Assembly: GCF_008807415.1 (NCBI RefSeq)
Contig: NZ_CP043626.1
Location: forward strand, 5,680,501-5,744,500
Reading direction: 5' to 3'
Length of the DNA: 64,000 bases
Source: Pseudomonas denitrificans (nom. rej.)
Lineage (GTDB): Bacteria > Pseudomonadota > Gammaproteobacteria > Pseudomonadales > Pseudomonadaceae
Numbering within the stretch: position 1 is the stretch's first letter; each line of letters starts with the position of its first letter. Positions 57,676-64,000 of the stretch are shown here, one piece after another. The position numbers and the translations under genes are program-made. The notes beneath the pieces are model-generated. The model ran no database searches, was not told the origin of the DNA, and was given only the letters and a program-made list of their open reading frames with translations.

Positions 57676-57876
57676 ATGCGTATTCAGTTGAACGGCGAAC
57701 CCTTCGAGCTGCCCGACGGCCACAGCGTCGCCAACCTGCTCGAGCGTCTCGACCTCACCGGCAAGCGTGTCGCGGTCGAGCTCAACCAGGACATCGTGCC
57801 GCGCAGCCAGCACGCCGCCACCGCCCTGAGCGAAGGCGACCAGGTGGAAGTGGTGCATGCCATCGGCGGCGGCTAG
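57676..57876 (+). CDS. thiS: Thiamine biosynthesis sulfur carrier protein ThiS
   Basis: A 66-residue ubiquitin-like sulfur carrier. The C-terminal Gly-Gly (VVHAIGGG) is adenylated and loaded with sulfur for thiazole synthesis. The N-terminal MRIQLNGEPFELPDGHSV fits the family. It is 54 bases upstream of thiG, its direct partner. A TPP riboswitch is not visible in the preceding 100 bases. Confidence 0.95.
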   Translation: MRIQLNGEPFELPDGHSVANLLERLDLTGKRVAVELNQDIVPRSQHAATALSEGDQVEVVHAIGGG

Positions 57877-57930
57877 CAGCCGCCTCCCAGACTTTCAGGC
57901 CCCGCCCGCCTTTCCTTCAGGAGTGATCCG

Positions 57931-58737
57931 ATGAGCCAAACCAACTCCAACCTGCCGGTCGACAAGCCCTTCACCCTGGCTGGCCGTACCTACAATTCCC
58001 GCCTGCTGGTCGGCACCGGCAAATACAAGGACCTCGAGGAGACCCGCGTCGCCATCGAGGCCTCGGGCGCCGAGATCGTCACGGTTGCCGTGCGCCGCAC
58101 CAACATCGGCCAGAACCCGGGCGAACCGAACCTGCTGGACGTGATCCCGCCGGATCGCTACACCATCCTGCCGAACACCGCCGGCTGCTACGATGCAGTC
58201 GAGGCCGTACGTACCTGCCGCCTGGCCCGCGAGCTGCTCGATGGCCACAACCTGGTCAAGCTGGAAGTCCTGGCCGACCAGAAGACCCTCTTCCCCAACG
58301 TCGTCGAAACCCTCAAGGCCGCCGAAGTACTCGTCAAGGACGGCTTCGACGTCATGGTGTACACCAGCGACGACCCGATCATTGCCCGCCAACTGGCCGA
58401 GATCGGCTGCATCGCGGTGATGCCGCTGGCCGGCCTGATCGGCTCTGGCCTGGGCATCTGCAACCCCTACAACCTGCGCATCATCCTCGAAGAAGCCACC
58501 GTTCCGGTGCTGGTGGATGCCGGCGTGGGCACCGCCTCCGACGCCACCATCGCCATGGAACTGGGTTGCGAAGCCGTGCTGATGAACACCGCCATCGCCC
58601 ACGCGCAGAACCCGGTGATGATGGCCGAGGCCATGAAGCACGCCATCGTCGCCGGCCGCCTGGCCTACCTGGCCGGCCGCATGCCGCGCAAGCTGTACGC
58701 GAGCGCGTCGTCGCCGATGACGGGCCTGATCAACTAA
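57931..58737 (+). CDS. thiG: Thiazole synthase ThiG
   Basis: ThiG forms the thiazole phosphate of thiamine from 1-deoxyxylulose 5-phosphate, dehydroglycine and ThiS thiocarboxylate. The 268-residue TIM-barrel has the Schiff-base lysine (Lys110) in [25 protein letters not shown] at the start and [20 protein letters not shown] at the phosphate site are diagnostic. A GGAGTGATCC ribosome site precedes ATG 57931. It is co-transcribed with thiS. Confidence 0.97.
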   Translation: MSQTNSNLPVDKPFTLAGRTYNSRLLVGTGKYKDLEETRVAIEASGAEIVTVAVRRTNIGQNPGEPNLLDVIPPDRYTILPNTAGCYDAVEAVRTCRLARELLDGHNLVKLEVLADQKTLFPNVVETLKAAEVLVKDGFDVMVYTSDDPIIARQLAEIGCIAVMPLAGLIGSGLGICNPYNLRIILEEATVPVLVDAGVGTASDATIAMELGCEAVLMNTAIAHAQNPVMMAEAMKHAIVAGRLAYLAGRMPRKLYASASSPMTGLIN

Positions 58738-58751
58738 GTATTTCCATTCCG

Positions 58752-58797
58752 ACGCGCGGGCCGGTATGCCGAAGGCAGCCGGCCCGCGCGTGCATTT
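58752..58797 (+). terminator. Strong hairpin between thiG and trmB
   Basis: ACGCGCGGGCCGG / CCGGCCCGCGCGT is a perfect 13-bp inverted repeat with a 14-base loop, followed by GCATTTAC. Likely a partial terminator. Confidence 0.55.
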
Positions 58798-58815
58798 ACC
58801 CGCAAGGTCCGAGTC

Positions 58816-59544
58816 ATGAGTGACATTCCCGAGAATCAGCCCGAGAACCAGCCCGACGCCGACAACCGTCCGATGCGCGCCATCAAGAGCTTCGTGATGC
58901 GCGCCGGGCGCATGACCGAAGGCCAGCAACGCGGCCTCGACCAGGGTTGGCCGAAGTACGGCCTGGAACTGGCCGACGGCGCGCGGGACTTCGACCAGGT
59001 GTTCGGGCGCCAGGCGCCGCGTACCTTCGAGATCGGCTTCGGTATGGGCCACGCCACCCTGGAGATGGCCGCTGCCGCGCCGGAGCAGGACTTCATCGGC
59101 GTGGAGGTGCACCGTCCGGGCGTCGGCGCACTGCTCAACGGCATGTTGACCCAGGAGCTGAGCAACATCCGCGTCTACAGCTGCGACGCCATCGAAGTAC
59201 TGCGCGACTGCGTGGCCGACGCCAGCCTCGACCGTCTGCTGCTGTTCTTCCCGGACCCGTGGCACAAGTCGCGCCACCACAAGCGTCGCATCGTGCAGCC
59301 GGCCTGGGCCGAGCTGGTACGGCAGAAGCTGAAGGTCGGCGGCGTGCTGCACATGGCCACCGACTGGGAACAATATGCCGAGCACATGCTGGAAGTGATG
59401 AATGCCGCACCCGGCTATCGCAACCTTTCGGCGGACAATACCTATGTGCCGCGCCCGGAAGAGCGTCCGGTCACCAAGTTCGAACGTCGCGGGGAGCGAC
59501 TCGGGCATGGCGTCTGGGACCTGAAGTTCGAGCGTGTCGACTGA
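58816..59544 (+). CDS. trmB: tRNA (guanine-N(7)-)-methyltransferase
   Basis: TrmB methylates G46 of tRNA. The 242-residue protein has the SAM motif [20 protein letters not shown], the catalytic [19 protein letters not shown], and [22 protein letters not shown] 58816 follows AAGGTCCGAG and its N-terminal tail is polar, like other Pseudomonas TrmB proteins. A terminator follows at 59553. Confidence 0.96.
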   Translation: MSDIPENQPENQPDADNRPMRAIKSFVMRAGRMTEGQQRGLDQGWPKYGLELADGARDFDQVFGRQAPRTFEIGFGMGHATLEMAAAAPEQDFIGVEVHRPGVGALLNGMLTQELSNIRVYSCDAIEVLRDCVADASLDRLLLFFPDPWHKSRHHKRRIVQPAWAELVRQKLKVGGVLHMATDWEQYAEHMLEVMNAAPGYRNLSADNTYVPRPEERPVTKFERRGERLGHGVWDLKFERVD

Positions 59545-59552
59545 TTCAGCGG

Positions 59553-59579
59553 AAAAAGGCCTGCGTAGCAGGCCTTTTT
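59553..59579 (+). terminator. Intrinsic terminator after trmB
   Basis: AAAAAGGCCTGC-GTA-GCAGGCCTTTTT is a perfect stem with A- and T-runs. Confidence 0.9.
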
Positions 59580-59714
59580 CACGGATGAACAGCCTATAGA
59601 CCGGGACCACCCGGCAGGCCGCAAAGGCCACCCTCACCTCCTGAATAAAAAGCGGCATCCGCCGTGGACGAAAATAAGAGTGATGGACAGGAGTCCGTCG
59701 CAAAGGAGTCTGCT

Positions 59715-61061
59715 GTGTTGAAGAAACTTGCTGTACTGCTGATGGCGGGGGCGTGGGTCCTGCCGGCGCAGGCGAAAGTCGATGCCACCGAGGCCGCTCG
59801 ACTGGGTCGCGACCTGACGCCGATGGGGGCGGAAATGGCCGGCAATGCCAGTGGCACCATCCCTGCGTGGACCGGTGGCATCACCAGCGCCCCGGCGGGC
59901 TACCAGCCTGGCACCCACCACCTCGATCCGTACGCTGCCGATGCCGTGCAGTACAAGATCGACAGCAAGAATCTGGCGCAGTACCAGGCGCTGCTCACTC
60001 CGGGCACCCAGGCCCTGCTGCAGGAGAACCCGGACTACTACCTGCGCGTCTTCCCCAGCCGCCGCAGTGCGTCGCTGCCCCAGCGCATCTATGACGCCAC
60101 GCGCTTCAATGCCGAGAACGCCGAGCTGATCGCCGACGGTAACGGCGTGCAGGGCGCCGCCGCCGGTGTGCCGTTCCCGATGCCGAAGACCGGCCTGGAA
60201 GCCATCTGGAACCACATCATGCGCTACCGTGGCGAGCAGATTCACATGGTGACCAACCAGGCCGCCGTGCTCGCCAGCGGCAGCTACAACCTGCTCAAGC
60301 TCGACCGCTACGTGTACTTCAACTACGGTCGCGAGGGCATGACCCCGCAGGACCTGAACAACACGCTGTTCTACTACAAGTACAACATCGTCGCCCCGGC
60401 CAAGCTCGCCGGTTCCGCGCTGGTGGTGCAGGAGACCATCGATCAGGTGCTGTCGATCCGCAAGGCCTGGCGCTTCAACAGCGGCGAGCGCCGCGTGCGC
60501 CGCCTGCCGAGCCTGGCCTACGACACCCTGCAGCCCGACACCAACGGCCTGGCCACCGCCGACACCGTGGACGTCTACAACGGCGCGCCGGACCACTACG
60601 AGTGGCAGCTGCTGGGCAAGCGCGAGATGCTGGTGCCGTACAACAGCTACGCGGTGCACCAGAAGGGCATCCCCTACGCCGACATCCTCAGGACCAAGAC
60701 CCTCAACCCCGAGCTGCTGCGCTACGAGCCGCACCGCGTCTGGGTGGTCGAGGCGACCCTGCGCAAGGGCATGGGCCATCCGTTCGCCAAGCGCCGCTTC
60801 TACCTGGATGAAGACAGCTGGCAGATCCTCGCCTCGGACATCTACAACGCCGACGGCAAGCTGATCCGCGCCCAGGAAGTGCACCCGATCAACTACTACG
60901 ACGTGCCCATGGTGCTCAGCACCCTGGAAGCGCTGTACGACTTCGAAGGGGCGCGCTACTTCGTCGACGGCCTGGACAACAACGAGCCGATGTACGATTT
61001 CAAGGTGCCGCTGGGGCCGCGCGACTTCACCCCGCAGGCGTTGCGCCGCGAGGGTAACTGA
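59715..61061 (+). CDS. DUF1329 secreted protein
   Basis: A 448-residue precursor with signal peptide (KLAVLLMAGAWVLPAQA). The mature part shows DUF1329 segments: LTPMGAEMAGNASGTIPAWT near the N-terminus, IPFADILR-like YADILRTKTLNPELLRYEPH, VVEATLRKGMGHPFAKRRFY and DSWQILASDIYNADGKLIRA. The fold is related to outer-membrane lipoprotein-sorting proteins, and these genes often accompany RND exporters or sterol/hydrophobic-compound pathways. GTG 59715 follows AGGAG at 6 bases; TTG 59718 is an alternative one codon on. Confidence 0.9.
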   Translation: MLKKLAVLLMAGAWVLPAQAKVDATEAARLGRDLTPMGAEMAGNASGTIPAWTGGITSAPAGYQPGTHHLDPYAADAVQYKIDSKNLAQYQALLTPGTQALLQENPDYYLRVFPSRRSASLPQRIYDATRFNAENAELIADGNGVQGAAAGVPFPMPKTGLEAIWNHIMRYRGEQIHMVTNQAAVLASGSYNLLKLDRYVYFNYGREGMTPQDLNNTLFYYKYNIVAPAKLAGSALVVQETIDQVLSIRKAWRFNSGERRVRRLPSLAYDTLQPDTNGLATADTVDVYNGAPDHYEWQLLGKREMLVPYNSYAVHQKGIPYADILRTKTLNPELLRYEPHRVWVVEATLRKGMGHPFAKRRFYLDEDSWQILASDIYNADGKLIRAQEVHPINYYDVPMVLSTLEALYDFEGARYFVDGLDNNEPMYDFKVPLGPRDFTPQALRREGN

Positions 61062-61070
61062 GTCCAGCAG

Positions 61071-61097
61071 AGGCCGCCGCGAGGCGGCCTTTGTGTT
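61071..61097 (+). terminator. Intrinsic terminator after the DUF1329 gene
   Basis: AGGCCGCC-GCGA-GGCGGCCT stem followed by TTGTGTTT. Confidence 0.75.
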
Positions 61098-61175
61098 TGT
61101 GCAGTGTGGAATGTCGCTGCTGGTGCCCGCGAACCGCCTGAAAGGCGGTGCTGTCAGTTGGCACCGTACCGACCC

Positions 61176-61200
61176 GATCGCGGATAAATCCGCTCCTGCG
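61176..61200. repeat. Short palindromic repeat, REP-like
   Basis: GATCGCGGATAAATCCGCTC: arms GCGGAT and ATCCGC with an AA centre followed by TCCTGCG, a variant of the GGATAA repeat and REP ends seen elsewhere. Confidence 0.5.
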
Positions 61201-61214
61201 CAGACGCATGCCTT

Positions 61215-61469
61215 CTACTCGATCAACTCCGCCCCCAGCACGGTGGTCTCCGGCATGCGCATTGGCGCCGGGCTGATCTGCAGGTACTTGATGCTGGTGC
61301 GCGGGATGATCAGCAGGTCGCCGTCCACCTCGATGCTGATTACCGGCGACTCCATCTGCTTGCGGATGCCGCGGGCCACTTCGGCGGGGTCGTCGCTCTG
61401 TTGCGGGAAGCGCAGCGCCAGGCGCTGGCCATCGGAGAAGTGCAGGTAGAGATGCTTGATCGGCTTCAT
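61215..61469 (-). CDS. Small conserved hypothetical protein
   Basis: An 84-residue cytosolic protein, MKPIKHLYLHFSDGQRLALR onwards, with a beta-rich SPVISIEVDGDLLIIPRTSI segment and hydrophilic C-terminus. ATG 61469 follows GGAGGACAC. It is likely a single small beta domain. It lies 44 bases downstream of the DUF3392 gene on the same strand, and the pair is likely co-transcribed. Function unknown. Confidence 0.78.
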   Translation of the reverse strand: MKPIKHLYLHFSDGQRLALRFPQQSDDPAEVARGIRKQMESPVISIEVDGDLLIIPRTSIKYLQISPAPMRMPETTVLGAELIE

Positions 61470-61513
61470 GTGTCCTCCGGCGGATGGGTGGCCAACCGCC
61501 GGAGGAACGCAGG

Positions 61514-61837
61514 TCAACTGCGGTCGGCGATCATGCCAATCACGAAGAACACTAGCAGCAGGACGGGGGCCAGGGTGTAGTTGTTGAAATAACCCAGGCC
61601 CTTGGCCAGCCACGGGGTGACGAAGACCATCGCCAGGCCATAGCCGACGGCGCAGATCAGCACGAACAGCAGGGTGCGGAAGACGAAGTTCAGGCTGCCG
61701 ATGCGTTGCTGTACCCAGGCGTTGATCGCCGGGCCGAACAGCACCAGCACGGTCGCCATGATCGCCAGGGCGATGTCGGACAGGTGGCCGCGGCACCAGC
61801 GGGAGACGTTGGCAATCAGGTCGAGCGCGAAGTCCAT
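61514..61837 (-). CDS. DUF3392 family membrane protein
   Basis: A 107-residue membrane protein with three predicted transmembrane helices (IALAIMATVLVLFGPAINA, TLLFVLICAVGYGLAMVFV, APVLLLVFFVIGMIA). The motif NAWVQQRIGSLNFVFRTLLF matches DUF3392. ATG 61837 follows AGGAGCC. Function unknown. Confidence 0.88.
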   Translation of the reverse strand: MDFALDLIANVSRWCRGHLSDIALAIMATVLVLFGPAINAWVQQRIGSLNFVFRTLLFVLICAVGYGLAMVFVTPWLAKGLGYFNNYTLAPVLLLVFFVIGMIADRS

Positions 61838-61909
61838 TGGGGCTCCTTGGGATTCAGAGTCGCCGGGGAGTGTACACGGCGGGCGACGGCAGCGTCGCCC
61901 GACGCATTC

Positions 61910-63118
61910 TCAAGGCAGGAAGCGCTGCAACAGGTCGTTGAGGAACAGCTGGCCGCGCTCGGTCGGCGCCAGGCGCTGCGGATCGTTCACCAGCAGGCCG
62001 TCCTGGCGTGCCTGGCGGCAGGCTTGCTCGATGGCGGCCAGTGGCAGGCCGGTGCGCTCGGCGAAGGCCGCCGCCGGCACGCCCTCGGTGAGTCGCAGGG
62101 CGTTCATCATGAACTCGAAGGGCAGGTCGTCCGCCTGCAGGTCGCGCTCGCCGGCCTGGAAGGGCTTGTCCGGGTTCAGGTAGTCCTTCGGCAGGCGGGT
62201 CTTCCAGGTGCGCAGGATGCGGCCTTGCGGCGTGCTCAGCTTGGCGTGGGCGCCGGCGCCGATGCCGAGGAAGTCGCCGAAGGTCCAGTAGTTCAGGTTG
62301 TGCCGCGCGCGCTTGCCGTCACGGGCATAGGCCGAGGTTTCGTACTGGGCGTAGCCCGCCTGGGCGAGCAGCGCCTGGCCGGCTTCCTGGATTTCCCACA
62401 GTTGGTCATCCTCGGGCAGCTCTGGCGGCTGGCTCCAGAACACCGTGTTCGGCTCCATGGTCAGCTGGTACCAGGACAGGTGCGTCGGCGCCAGGTCGAC
62501 GGCCTGCTGCAGGTCGGCCAGGGCGTCGGCGACGCTCTGCTCCGGCAGGCCGTGCATCAGGTCCAGGTTGAAGTTGTCGAAGCCGGCGCGGCGGGCCATT
62601 TCGGCGGCGCGTACTGCTTCGTCACCATCGTGGATGCGGCCCAGTGCCTTGAGTTTCTCGGCCTGGAAGCTCTGGATGCCGATGGACAGGCGGTTGATGC
62701 CCAGCGCCCGGTAGTCGGCGAACTTGGCCTGCTCGAAGGTGCCGGGGTTGGCCTCCAGGGTGATCTCGATGTCGCTCTCGAACCCGACTTGCCGCTCCAG
62801 GCCTTTGAGGATGCGCCCCAGCGCCTTGGCCGAGAACAGGCTGGGCGTGCCGCCGCCGAAGAAGATCGAGGTCAGCTTGCGGCCGTACACATAGCCCTGA
62901 TCTGCCGTCAGGTCAGCCAGCAGCGCCTCGACGTAGGCGTCCTCGGGCAGCTCCGGGCCAGCAGCGTGGGAGTTGAAGTCGCAATAGGGGCATTTGCGCA
63001 CGCACCAGGGGATATGCACGTACGCCGAGAGCGGCGGAAGCTGCAGGCTGCAGGCCGCAGGCTGCAGGTGGGGGCTTTTGCCTATGGCCTGAAGCCTGTC
63101 GCCTGAAGCCTTGGTCAT
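61910..63118 (-). CDS. hemW: Radical SAM heme chaperone HemW with repeat-derived N-terminus
   Basis: A 402-residue radical SAM protein of the HemW/HemN-like family, thought to hand heme to respiratory proteins. The cluster motif Cys39-Cys43-Cys46 is in [14 protein letters not shown], followed by [12 protein letters not shown] and [15 protein letters not shown] 63118 overlaps the rdgB stop by ATGA. The first 30 residues ([27 protein letters not shown]) come from a repetitive CTGCAGGCTG/CTGAAGCCTG sequence at 63038-63110 and are not conserved in the family. The usual start of the domain is [13 protein letters not shown]. Confidence 0.9.
   Translation of the reverse strand: MTKASGDRLQAIGKSPHLQPAACSLQLPPLSAYVHIPWCVRKCPYCDFNSHAAGPELPEDAYVEALLADLTADQGYVYGRKLTSIFFGGGTPSLFSAKALGRILKGLERQVGFESDIEITLEANPGTFEQAKFADYRALGINRLSIGIQSFQAEKLKALGRIHDGDEAVRAAEMARRAGFDNFNLDLMHGLPEQSVADALADLQQAVDLAPTHLSWYQLTMEPNTVFWSQPPELPEDDQLWEIQEAGQALLAQAGYAQYETSAYARDGKRARHNLNYWTFGDFLGIGAGAHAKLSTPQGRILRTWKTRLPKDYLNPDKPFQAGERDLQADDLPFEFMMNALRLTEGVPAAAFAERTGLPLAAIEQACRQARQDGLLVNDPQRLAPTERGQLFLNDLLQRFLP
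63038..63110. repeat. CTGCAGG/CTGAAGCC short-repeat tract inside hemW
   Basis: GCTGCAGGCTGCAGG-type units (63040-63069) and CCTGAAGCC units (63088-63110) occur in near-tandem. The tract lies in the 5' end of hemW and stays in frame. Confidence 0.6.
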
Positions 63119-63708
63119 AGTCCCAACCGCTGCTTCAGCAGGGCCATCGCGCGGGCGCGGTGGCTGATCTGGTTCTTGCGCTCGGGCGCCAGCTCGGCGC
63201 TGGAGCACTCGGCTTCCGGCACCCAGAACAGCGGGTCGTAGCCGAAACCGTGTTCGCCGCGGGCTTCGCGCAGGATGCTGCCGTGCCAGAGGCCTTCGCA
63301 GAGGATCGGCAGCGGGTCGTCGGCGTGGCGGACCAGGGCCAGCACGCTGACGAACTGGGCGCCGCGTTGCTCGTCGGGTACGCCCTTCAGGGCATCCAGC
63401 AGCTTGGCGTTGTTCGCCGCGTCACCCTTGCCGTCGGCGTAGCGTGCGGAATAGATGCCCGGCGCACCGCCAAGGAAGTCCACCGCCAGGCCCGAGTCGT
63501 CGGCCAGCGCCGGCAGGCCGGAGATGCGCGCGGCATTGCGGGCCTTGAGGATGGCGTTCTCGACGAACGAGAGGCCGGTCTCTTCCGGTTCCACGTCGCT
63601 GAACTCGCCGATGGAGCGCACCTTCACGTGGGCTCCGAGCATGGCCTGGAGTTCCTTGAGCTTGCCGGCGTTGTGACTGGCCAGCACCAGTTGTTCGAGC
63701 TTGATCAT
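63115..63708 (-). CDS. rdgB: dITP/XTP pyrophosphatase
   Basis: RdgB hydrolyses non-canonical purine triphosphates (dITP, XTP) to prevent their incorporation. The 197-residue protein has the family's [38 protein letters not shown] and [10 protein letters not shown] motifs. The start ATG 63708 overlaps the stop of the DUF4426 gene, and the gene is coupled downstream to hemW by ATGA. Confidence 0.96.
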   Translation of the reverse strand: MIKLEQLVLASHNAGKLKELQAMLGAHVKVRSIGEFSDVEPEETGLSFVENAILKARNAARISGLPALADDSGLAVDFLGGAPGIYSARYADGKGDAANNAKLLDALKGVPDEQRGAQFVSVLALVRHADDPLPILCEGLWHGSILREARGEHGFGYDPLFWVPEAECSSAELAPERKNQISHRARAMALLKQRLGL

Positions 63709-64000
63709 TCGTCTGGGAAGATTTCCTGCATGAAATCGAAGCTTTGCGGGGCTTCGTTTCCGGACTGGACCTGGATGGAGAAGGTCAGGGTTTCGCGGCC
63801 TTCGATGGGGAACTGCGCCAGGTTGTAGACGGCGCCTTCCTCGACCACGCGCTTGAAGGTCAGGGGGACGGTCTGCCCCATCAGGTTCTTCGCGGAGCCG
63901 GCGACGGTGACGTTGGCCGGCTTGCCGCTGGCGTCCAGCGGCACGATGTTGACTACGCCCTGGGCCTTGCTGCGTACCACGCCCACCGCTTGCGCGACAT
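63705..64000 (-). CDS. DUF4426 domain protein, 5' end outside window
   Basis: The open frame continues past the window end, so only the C-terminal 98 or so codons are present. The visible part ([61 protein letters not shown]) fits DUF4426, small secreted proteins of unknown function encoded next to rdgB in Pseudomonas. Its stop at 63705-63707 overlaps the rdgB ATG. The true start is to the right. Confidence 0.82.
   Translation of the reverse strand, partial: VAQAVGVVRSKAQGVVNIVPLDASGKPANVTVAGSAKNLMGQTVPLTFKRVVEEGAVYNLAQFPIEGRETLTFSIQVQSGNEAPQSFDFMQEIFPDE

Overview
The window is a high-GC, gene-dense gammaproteobacterial chromosome segment. It is almost certainly a Pseudomonas of the P. aeruginosa-related group. 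The pepP-ubiH-ubiI, hit/gcv, fdhD-formate-dehydrogenase-like, nudE-cysQ and ftsY-ftsE-ftsX-rpoH blocks, the protein lengths and the Pseudomonas-type REP palindromes all support this. From memory of PAO1 gene order, blocks resembling the PA52xx-PA51xx region and the PA03xx region lie side by side here with a gluconate-dehydrogenase type operon between them, so this is a relative of P. aeruginosa and not PAO1 itself. I cannot name the species from sequence alone.

Layout. 1-4.8 kb: end of a ygfB-like gene, pepP and two ubiquinone hydroxylases (ubiH, ubiI) flanking a hotdog-fold protein. 4.9-8.1 kb: ferric-iron ABC transporter binding protein (behind a Fur-box-like palindrome) and fused permease, separated by a small antisense secreted protein. 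8.2-12.7 kb: glycine cleavage genes gcvT-gcvH-gcvP, in which both gcvT and gcvP carry a one-base frameshift. 12.7-14.2 kb: a repeat-rich gap, a small membrane protein and two tandem DUF2388 proteins. 14.3-20.2 kb: an eight-heme cytochrome with HEAT and TPR repeats, then a three-gene flavoprotein/cytochrome c dehydrogenase operon of the gluconate dehydrogenase type. 20.4-25.4 kb: thyA, an iron alcohol dehydrogenase plus thioesterase pair, two hypothetical proteins and two tandem glycine-zipper proteins. 25.8-32.8 kb: YdeP-type molybdopterin oxidoreductase, fdhD, LysR regulator, BON-LysM protein, a HAD phosphatase, nudE and cysQ.

32.9-39.4 kb: mutM, an acyltransferase, a Na/Pi-type transporter, ggt, fdx and coaD. 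39.7-44.3 kb: a GMC oxidoreductase, a Tat-signal partner and a coniferyl-aldehyde-type dehydrogenase, divergent from a TetR regulator with a 16-bp perfect palindrome between them. This looks like a self-contained alcohol-to-acid oxidation module. 44.4-51.5 kb: acetyltransferase, YheT-like hydrolase, lipoprotein, Sel1-repeat protein, SUKH-like protein, rsmD and two M16 peptidase subunits. 51.7-55.8 kb: ftsY-ftsE-ftsX and rpoH. 55.8-64 kb: mtgA, DUF423, thiS-thiG, trmB, a DUF1329 protein, two small conserved proteins, hemW, rdgB and the end of a DUF4426 gene.

Most of the window is housekeeping. The points most worth a second look are the double frameshift in one glycine cleavage operon, the multiheme-HEAT-TPR cytochrome beside a periplasmic sugar dehydrogenase, the GMC/Tat/ALDH/TetR module, operator-like palindromes, several families of interspersed repeats, and a repeat-derived N-terminus on HemW. 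I saw no rRNA, tRNA, CRISPR array, prophage, insertion sequence or integron.
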